9,347 nucleotides of DNA from an uncultured Eubacterium sp. (GTDB taxonomy: Bacteria; Bacillota_A; Clostridia; Lachnospirales; Lachnospiraceae). The position numbers and the translations under genes are program-made. This document shows, piece by piece, positions 5,475 through 9,347 of this stretch (within the stretch, counting starts at the first letter, position 1; every line of letters starts with the position of its first letter). The DNA lies in assembly GCA_947653505.1 (NCBI GenBank), contig CANTHI010000108.1:1-9347 (forward strand), written 5' to 3'. Under the pieces are notes generated by a model, which did not search any database, was not told where the DNA came from, and worked only from the letters and a program-made list of their open reading frames with translations.

Positions 5475-7787
5475 ATGACAATTCGGGTTACCGGACTCAA
5501 TTCGGGTCTGGATACAGATTCTATTATTAAAGAACTGGTTTCGGCATACAGATCAAAAGGAGATAAGATCAAAAAACAGCAGACAAAGCTGTCCTGGACG
5601 CAGGATAAGTGGAAAAGTCTGAATGCGAAAGTGCTGAATTTATATAAGTCACTGGATTCTTTACGTTTTACTTCTGGTTATAATATGAAGAAGACATCCG
5701 TGTCAGATGCTACAAAGGCAACTGTATCAGCTGGAAAAGGGGCAGTTAACGGGACACAGAAATTAAAAGTTGATCAGGTAGCAAATGGCGGATATCTGAC
5801 AGGTGCCGAGATAAAGGCTAAAAAAGGAGCTGCGACAAAATTATCTGATCTGGATGGATTTAGTGGTAGTGGGGAGATTCGTCTTACTGGTAATGGAAAA
5901 GATACGTATCTGAAAGTAGATGAAAACACTACGATCGATGATTTTGTGAAGCAGGTGAATAATTCTGGAGCAGGCGTACAGGCATCTTATGATGAAACAA
6001 ATAAGAGATTGTTTATTGTATCAAAAGAAACTGGTGCAGATAATGATTTTATGCTTGCAGCAACGGATGAAAATGGCGCAAATGCATTGTATGCTTTGGG
6101 TATCAGTACGCAGTCGAAAACTGGCAGTGCTGAAGCAAAATCATGGATTGAAAACTATGTATCAGGCGGGGTAGTAGACAGAGCAGCTTTAGAAAGAGAT
6201 GTAAAAGCGGCTGCAGCAGCGAAGAAAGCTAAGGAAGACGCCGCTGCTGAAAAAGAAAGGCTGCAGGGAGAAAACAAAGATCTTCAGGGAGCCGTAAATT
6301 ATGTAACGGCAGCAAAAAATATAAAGGATGTCAATCAGACAATTAATGATAATGACGCAACTGCTCTTTCCCATCTTGCTAATATGTCTTCCTCTGATCG
6401 TGAGAAAGAGTACGAAGTTGATGGCAGTGGTAATCCGGTGCTGGATGCGGATGGAAACCTTGTTGAAGCTACAGCTTCCTCTGCCAATAAGGCAAAAGGT
6501 TCTGACATTTATGACAATTTAAAAAATGTATATAATATTACAAAAGAAGATACAGATGAGTTTAAACAGATCAAATCTTATAATGCGAATAAAGCAGCCG
6601 TAGAAAAATACGAGGATGAGCATAAGAACGATCCGAATAATTATATTCTTGGCAGTGGAGATGATCCAGCTGCAAAACTGTCAGAGTATAGTCAGAAAAT
6701 AACTGATAATAATAAAGCAATAGAAAACCAGGATGAAGAACTGGCAAAACAGGAAGAAATTATCCAGAAGTATAAAACAATTGACAGTGCAGGACTGACT
6801 TCTTCTCTGGCTGGTATGAGCGCAGGAGATCCGGATTTTGACAGCTATGTCGATGGACTGGTAGATAAAGTTACTTATTTTAAAGATCATTATACAAAAA
6901 ATGCGTCCGGAGAATGGCAGCTGAATAATACAAATGACGGAGCTTTTAAAGAAGATGGAAAGAATGCCATGATTCATTTAAATGGTGCAAAGTTTGAATC
7001 ATCTTCCAATACATTTAACATTAATGGTTTATCAATTCAGGCTCTGTCAACAACAAGCGGTTCCGAAGAGGTTACGATCACAACAGCTACAGACACGCAG
7101 GGGCTCTATGATAAGATCAAAGATTTCATTTCTGAATACAACAGTATTATCAATGAAATGTCATCTTTGTACAATGCAGATTCCGCAAAAGGATATGAGC
7201 CGCTGACATCAGAAGAAAAAGAAGCGTTATCTGAATCAGAAGTCGCTGACTGGGAGAAAAAGATTAAGGATTCCCTGTTACGCCGGGATGGCAATCTGTC
7301 GACTTTGATGAATGTTATGACGTCAGCAATGTCCAAGACGTATAATATCAATGGCAAGAGCTACAGTCTGGCTTCTCTGGGTATCAAGACAGGCAGTTAT
7401 TTTAAGACAACAGCGAAAAACAGATATGAACTCCACATTGATGGTGATGCAGATGATGAAACGACGTCAGCAAATGCTGATAAGCTGATGTCTATGCTGA
7501 ACTCGGATCCGGATACCGTTATCAGCCTGATTCAGGGAGTAGCCAGCGAGCTGTCGGATAAGCTTGGCAAACAGATGAAGCCTTCTACCATGCGTTCTTA
7601 TCAGTCGATCTATAATGATAAGGCAATGGCCCAGAGCTACAGCGATTATACGAAGAAAATCAGTGCATGGGAACAGAAAGTAACGGAAATCGAAGATTCT
7701 TATTACAAGAAGTTTGCAGCGATGGAGACTGCATTAGCAAAACTGCAGAATCAGCAGTCTGCATTTGCCGGAATGCTTGGTTCATAA
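5475..7787 (+). CDS. fliD: Flagellar filament cap protein FliD (HAP2), with large insertion
   Basis: FliD caps the growing filament and guides flagellin subunits into place. The N-terminus (MTIRVTGLNSGLDTDSIIKELV, then WTQDKWKSLNAKV) and the C-terminal region (the VDKIKDFxxxYN-type segment near residue 545, DGNLSTLMNVM, SLGIKTG, SDPDTVISLI, and the YYKKFAAMETALAKLQNQQSAF end) are typical. The product is 770 residues against about 470-500 in E. coli and B. subtilis. The excess is one block of about residues 215-494, between ALYALGI (204-210) and GKNAMIHLNGAKFESSSNTF (495 on). That block is Lys/Glu/Asp/Asn-rich with likely coiled coils at about 237-277 and 399-436; removing it leaves about 490 residues. 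No cysteine is present. AAGGAGG at 5459-5465 supports ATG 5475. It lies between flaG and fliS. Confidence 0.96.
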   Translation: MTIRVTGLNSGLDTDSIIKELVSAYRSKGDKIKKQQTKLSWTQDKWKSLNAKVLNLYKSLDSLRFTSGYNMKKTSVSDATKATVSAGKGAVNGTQKLKVDQVANGGYLTGAEIKAKKGAATKLSDLDGFSGSGEIRLTGNGKDTYLKVDENTTIDDFVKQVNNSGAGVQASYDETNKRLFIVSKETGADNDFMLAATDENGANALYALGISTQSKTGSAEAKSWIENYVSGGVVDRAALERDVKAAAAAKKAKEDAAAEKERLQGENKDLQGAVNYVTAAKNIKDVNQTINDNDATALSHLANMSSSDREKEYEVDGSGNPVLDADGNLVEATASSANKAKGSDIYDNLKNVYNITKEDTDEFKQIKSYNANKAAVEKYEDEHKNDPNNYILGSGDDPAAKLSEYSQKITDNNKAIENQDEELAKQEEIIQKYKTIDSAGLTSSLAGMSAGDPDFDSYVDGLVDKVTYFKDHYTKNASGEWQLNNTNDGAFKEDGKNAMIHLNGAKFESSSNTFNINGLSIQALSTTSGSEEVTITTATDTQGLYDKIKDFISEYNSIINEMSSLYNADSAKGYEPLTSEEKEALSESEVADWEKKIKDSLLRRDGNLSTLMNVMTSAMSKTYNINGKSYSLASLGIKTGSYFKTTAKNRYELHIDGDADDETTSANADKLMSMLNSDPDTVISLIQGVASELSDKLGKQMKPSTMRSYQSIYNDKAMAQSYSDYTKKISAWEQKVTEIEDSYYKKFAAMETALAKLQNQQSAFAGMLGS

Positions 7788-7823
7788 TCATTTATTTATC
7801 ATATTGAGATCTATTGTTGTTTG

Positions 7824-7857
7824 TACCCTGGTCAGATGCTGCTGTCTGTCCAGGGTA
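7824..7857. other. Hairpin between fliD and fliS
   Basis: TACCCTGG (7824-7831) pairs perfectly with CCAGGGTA (7850-7857). Inside, CAGA (7833-7836) pairs with TCTG (7845-7848) after one T-T mismatch, leaving a short TGCTGCTG loop. This gives a 12-bp stem in the 116-base gap before fliS. No run of T follows on either strand, so an intrinsic terminator is unlikely. A role in mRNA stability, processing or partial attenuation between fliD and fliS is an inference. Confidence 0.7.
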
Positions 7858-7903
7858 AGTGAGCATGGGCGAACTTAAATATCTAAAATCACGGAGGACA
7901 GAG

Positions 7904-8281
7904 ATGTTAACGAATAACAGATATGCAGCATATGCAAATAATAAGATCATGACGGCATCAAAAGGAGAACTTACGCTGATGCTGTATGACGGGGCAATTA
8001 AATTCTGCAATATAGCGATAGCTGCTGTCGGGGAGCATGATATTCAGAAAGCGCATACGAATATTATAAAAGTAGAACGGATTATTGAAGAATTTCAGTC
8101 TACGCTGAATTACAAATATCCGGTTGCGAAAGATTTTAACAATGTATACCAGTATCTGCTGCAGCGTCTGAGAGAAGCAAACGTAAAAAAGGATCAGGAG
8201 ATACTGGAAGAAGTACTGACTCATTTGCGTACCATGCGGGATACATGGAAAGATGTTATGAAGAAAAGTGTAAATTCATAA
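7904..8281 (+). CDS. fliS: Flagellin export chaperone FliS
   Basis: FliS binds the C-terminal helix of newly made flagellin in the cytoplasm, prevents early polymerisation and delivers it to the export gate. The 125-residue product has the family's helical bundle and motifs: the N-terminal NNRYAAYANNKIMTASKGEL, the signature LTLMLYDGAIKFCNIA (Y and DGA central), a second helix ending KVERIIEEF, and LRTMRDTWKDVM near the end. Length is typical. I place the start at ATG 7904, six bases after GGAGG (7893-7897); an in-frame GTG at 7859 would add 15 residues unlike FliS and has no ribosome binding site. It follows fliD after a hairpin-containing gap and precedes a second chaperone-like gene by 115 bases. 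In B. subtilis FliS also influences the FliW-flagellin balance. Confidence 0.95.
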   Translation: MLTNNRYAAYANNKIMTASKGELTLMLYDGAIKFCNIAIAAVGEHDIQKAHTNIIKVERIIEEFQSTLNYKYPVAKDFNNVYQYLLQRLREANVKKDQEILEEVLTHLRTMRDTWKDVMKKSVNS

Positions 8282-8351
8282 TTCTGCCTGTAAGTGATTC
8301 TATTTCGTTATTATTTGCAGAGAAGCAGTCATGTTTGAAACAGCAGGAGAA

Positions 8352-8369
8352 TTGTCCGGTTTGTCCGGA
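8352..8369 (+). repeat. 9-bp tandem repeat / small inverted repeat before the FliT-like gene
   Basis: TTGTCCGGT (8352-8360) is followed directly by TTGTCCGGA (8361-8369), differing only at the last base. The same bases form a 5-bp inverted repeat, TCCGG (8355-8359) with CCGGA (8365-8369) around TTTGT. It lies in the 115-base gap between fliS and the next gene. Otherwise the gap holds nothing recognisable: no promoter motif and no convincing small gene. Confidence 0.6.
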
Positions 8370-8396
8370 TGATTGCGGCAGCAGGAAGAGGTGGGC

Positions 8397-8876
8397 ATGT
8401 CAGAAGAAAATTATCTGGACATTTTAGAGCAGAGTCTGAAAAAAAAGCTTGGAGTCCTGCATCAGATCAGGGCAAAAAATGAACAGCAGCGTATTCTTTT
8501 GTTAGATGAAGAGCTGGGGCCGGAAGAGTTTGAAGAAAATATCAACAGCAAATCGGCTCTTGTAGATGAATTGAATCTTCTGGATGAAGGATTTGAAGAA
8601 ATCTATGGACGTATTCAGACGCAGCTGAACGCAGGCAAAGAAAAGTATGCAGATCAGATCAGGCGTCTTCAGGATCTGATCCGGGAAGTGACGGCAGAGG
8701 GAAGCAGCATTCAGGCAGAAGAACAGCGCAATTATAAACTGGCACAGAAGAAATTTGAGTCTGTCAAAAAACAGGTGCGGGAAGTCAAAGCGAGCCATAA
8801 AGCCGTCAGTCAGTATTACCGCAATATGACACAGTCAGGTTTTGTGGATGCCCAGTTTCTGGACAATAAAAAATGA
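8397..8876 (+). CDS. FlgN/FliT-like flagellar export chaperone (helical protein)
   Basis: The 159-residue product is almost entirely helical and charged, with no signal peptide or membrane segment. It begins MSEENYLDILEQSLKKKLGV, has a middle segment KSALVDELNLLDEGFEEIYGRI that resembles the Lys-x-x-Leu...LDxxF pattern of clostridial FlgN/FliT-type proteins, and a long coiled-coil-like second half. FlgN chaperones FlgK/FlgL and FliT chaperones FliD. Position after fliD-fliS favours a chaperone role, but sequence alone does not separate the two, so no symbol is given. ATG 8397 is preferred, with AGGAAG (8383-8388) eight bases before it; the longer in-frame TTG start at 8373 is weaker. The last codons and stop lie in a 13-bp tandem duplication. 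It is the last gene before the flagellin promoter. Confidence 0.65.
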   Translation: MSEENYLDILEQSLKKKLGVLHQIRAKNEQQRILLLDEELGPEEFEENINSKSALVDELNLLDEGFEEIYGRIQTQLNAGKEKYADQIRRLQDLIREVTAEGSSIQAEEQRNYKLAQKKFESVKKQVREVKASHKAVSQYYRNMTQSGFVDAQFLDNKK

Positions 8877-8887
8877 CAATAAAAAAT
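8862..8887 (+). repeat. 13-bp perfect tandem duplication creating the stop codon
   Basis: GACAATAAAAAAT occurs twice back to back, at 8862-8874 and 8875-8887, without a mismatch. The TGA stop of the FliT-like gene (8874-8876) is formed exactly at the junction, from the last T of copy one and the GA of copy two. With a single copy the frame would read on DNKKSEKINFI before a TGA, seven residues longer. Confidence 0.9.
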
Positions 8888-8914
8888 CAGAAAAAATTAA
8901 TTTTATCTGATTTT
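8883..8914. terminator. AT-rich hairpin, weak candidate terminator before flagellin
   Basis: AAAATCAG (8883-8890) and CTGATTTT (8907-8914) are perfect inverted repeats, and the centre AAAATTAATTTT (8893-8904) is itself palindromic. The hairpin lies six bases after the FliT-like stop and just before the flagellin promoter, so it is well placed to end the flaG-fliD-fliS transcript. Its low GC content and the lack of a separate T-run after the stem make it weak, and it overlaps the second copy of the 13-bp duplication. Confidence 0.4.
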
Positions 8915-8919
8915 ATCTA

Positions 8920-8946
8920 TAAAGTATTCGCACTTCCATCCGATAT
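8920..8946 (+). promoter_or_regulatory. Sigma-28 (sigma-D/FliA) promoter for flagellin
   Basis: TAAA (8920-8923), a 15-base spacer and TCCGATAT (8939-8946) match the sigma-28 consensus at 4 of 4 and 7 of 8 positions. Transcription should start near 8952-8954, giving a leader of about 135 bases. This is the strongest promoter match in the window and is what is expected for a major flagellin gene expressed after hook completion and release of FlgM. Confidence 0.9.
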
Positions 8947-8952
8947 ATAATA

Positions 8953-8981
8953 CAAGTAAACAAGATAACAATTGTTACTTG
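8953..8981 (+). promoter_or_regulatory. 5'-terminal hairpin of the flagellin mRNA
   Basis: CAAGTAA (8953-8959) pairs perfectly with TTACTTG (8975-8981). It begins at the predicted first transcribed base, so the mRNA would start with a stem. An alternative fold pairs CAAG (8961-8964) with CTTG (8978-8981) and TAAC (8966-8969) with GTTA (8974-8977). 5' stems of this kind can protect stable mRNAs from 5'-end decay. The inverted repeat is seen; the function is inferred. Confidence 0.55.
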
Positions 8982-9048
8982 AAAGCAAAAGTCGAAGTGG
9001 AGCGTACGGCCATGAAGACGGATGCGCGCAACAAATAAAAAATAGCAC

Positions 9049-9068
9049 ATGCATCAAGGAAGATGCAT
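9049..9068 (+). promoter_or_regulatory. CsrA binding site 1: hairpin with GGA in the loop
   Basis: ATGCATC (9049-9055) pairs perfectly with GATGCAT (9062-9068) around the six-base loop AAGGAA (9056-9061). A GGA presented in a hairpin loop is the preferred CsrA target, and ATCAAGGAAGAT resembles the consensus RUACARGGAUGU. Its GGA (9058-9060) lies 20 bases before the GGA of the ribosome binding site (9078-9080), a spacing one CsrA dimer can bridge. This copies the two-site layout of the B. subtilis hag leader. Confidence 0.8.
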
Positions 9069-9074
9069 TAAATT

Positions 9075-9082
9075 CAAGGAGG
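9075..9082 (+). promoter_or_regulatory. CsrA binding site 2 overlapping the flagellin Shine-Dalgarno
   Basis: CAAGGAGG (9075-9082) contains a near-perfect Shine-Dalgarno AAGGAGG, six bases before ATG 9089, and the CsrA core CAAGGA in an unpaired AT-rich context. CsrA bound here would block ribosome entry directly. The CAAGGA core repeats that of site 1 exactly. Confidence 0.75.
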
Positions 9083-9088
9083 AAAATT

Positions 9089-9347
9089 ATGGTAGTACAG
9101 CACAATCTCACAGCTATGAACGCTAACAGACAGTTAGGCATTACAACAAGCGCACAGTCTAAATCTTCTGAAAAGTTATCTTCTGGTTACAGAGTTAACC
9201 GTGCAGCAGATGACGCAGCAGGCTTAACAATTTCTGAAAAGATGAGAAGCCAGGTTAGAGGTCTGAATAAGGCTTCTGCTAATGCACAGGATGGTATTTC
9301 CTTAATCCAGGTTGCAGAAGGTGCGTTAAACGAAGTTCATTCTATCT
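9089..9347 (+). CDS. fliC: Flagellin, N-terminal part (gene runs off the window)
   Basis: Flagellin is the filament subunit. The 86 visible codons start [20 protein letters not shown] and include the conserved [20 protein letters not shown] and [21 protein letters not shown], then [16 protein letters not shown], i.e. the D0 helix and the start of D1. The MVVQHN start is typical of Lachnospiraceae flagellins. The frame is open at the window end, so total length, the hypervariable domain and the residues of the TLR5 contact region (about residue 89 on) are not seen. ATG 9089 sits six bases after AAGGAGG (9076-9082). Codon choice appears more biased than in neighbouring genes (mostly TTA for Leu, GCA/GCT for Ala), fitting high expression. 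Control is by a sigma-28 promoter and a CsrA-type leader. hag would be an equally valid symbol. Confidence 0.97.
   Translation, partial: MVVQHNLTAMNANRQLGITTSAQSKSSEKLSSGYRVNRAADDAAGLTISEKMRSQVRGLNKASANAQDGISLIQVAEGALNEVHSI

Noticed and set aside
5447..5530. 27-codon frame beginning MKKVKEV at the flaG-fliD junction
   Set aside because: It arises from the tandem duplication, overlaps the fliD ribosome binding site and start, and has no properly spaced ribosome binding site.
7859..7903. Longer fliS from GTG 7859
   Set aside because: The added residues do not resemble FliS, no ribosome binding site precedes the GTG, and ATG 7904 has a well-spaced GGAGG.
8245..8427. 60-codon frame with CPVCPDDC, resembling a small zinc-binding protein
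   Set aside because: It starts inside fliS and runs into the FliT-like gene in another frame, has no ribosome binding site, and the cysteines come from the GTCCGG tandem repeat region.
9049..9126. 25-codon frame from ATG 9049 overlapping the flagellin start
   Set aside because: Its ATG is in the stem of the CsrA hairpin, it has no ribosome binding site and it is out of frame with flagellin.

Overview
The window is a block of late flagellar genes, all on the + strand, from a motile, probably anaerobic Firmicute. The best guess is Lachnospiraceae (Roseburia, Agathobacter or Lachnospira-like). This rests on the flagellin start ([17 protein letters not shown]), a fliW-csrA pair next to flgL, strong AAGGAGG-type ribosome binding sites, moderate-to-low GC, and oversized FlgK, FlgL and FliD proteins. 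The genus is inferred, not shown.

Layout. Bases 1-47 are AT-rich and non-coding. They run directly into 57 codons that match only the C-terminus of FlgK (48-221), so this first flgK lacks most of its gene here. A complete flgK (240-2210), flgL (2225-4081), fliW (4101-4556) and csrA (4559-4783) follow with gaps of 2 to 19 bases and look like one transcript. A strong hairpin and then a sigma-28-type promoter (4875-4901) separate this from flaG (4965-5444), fliD (5475-7787), fliS (7904-8281) and a FlgN/FliT-like helical protein (8397-8876). An AT-rich hairpin and a second sigma-28 promoter (8920-8946) precede a leader of about 135 bases and the first 86 codons of a flagellin gene (9089 to the window end).

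How the genes work together. FlgK and FlgL form the hook-filament junction and FliD caps the filament. FliS is the flagellin export chaperone, and the FlgN/FliT-like protein probably serves hook-associated proteins. FlaG is a filament accessory protein. CsrA and FliW form the translational homeostasis switch known from Bacillus subtilis. The flagellin leader carries the expected target: a hairpin presenting CAAGGA in its loop (9049-9068) and a second CAAGGA overlapping the Shine-Dalgarno sequence (9075-9082), with the two GGA motifs 20 bases apart. Switch and target therefore lie in the same window.

I found no previously undescribed system. The points most worth checking are the truncated first flgK, a roughly 280-residue helical insertion in FliD, the structured flagellin leader (5'-end hairpin, extra GGA motifs, possible 8-codon upstream ORF), the CsrA-like site at the flaG ribosome binding site, and short tandem duplications at three gene junctions, one of which creates a stop codon.
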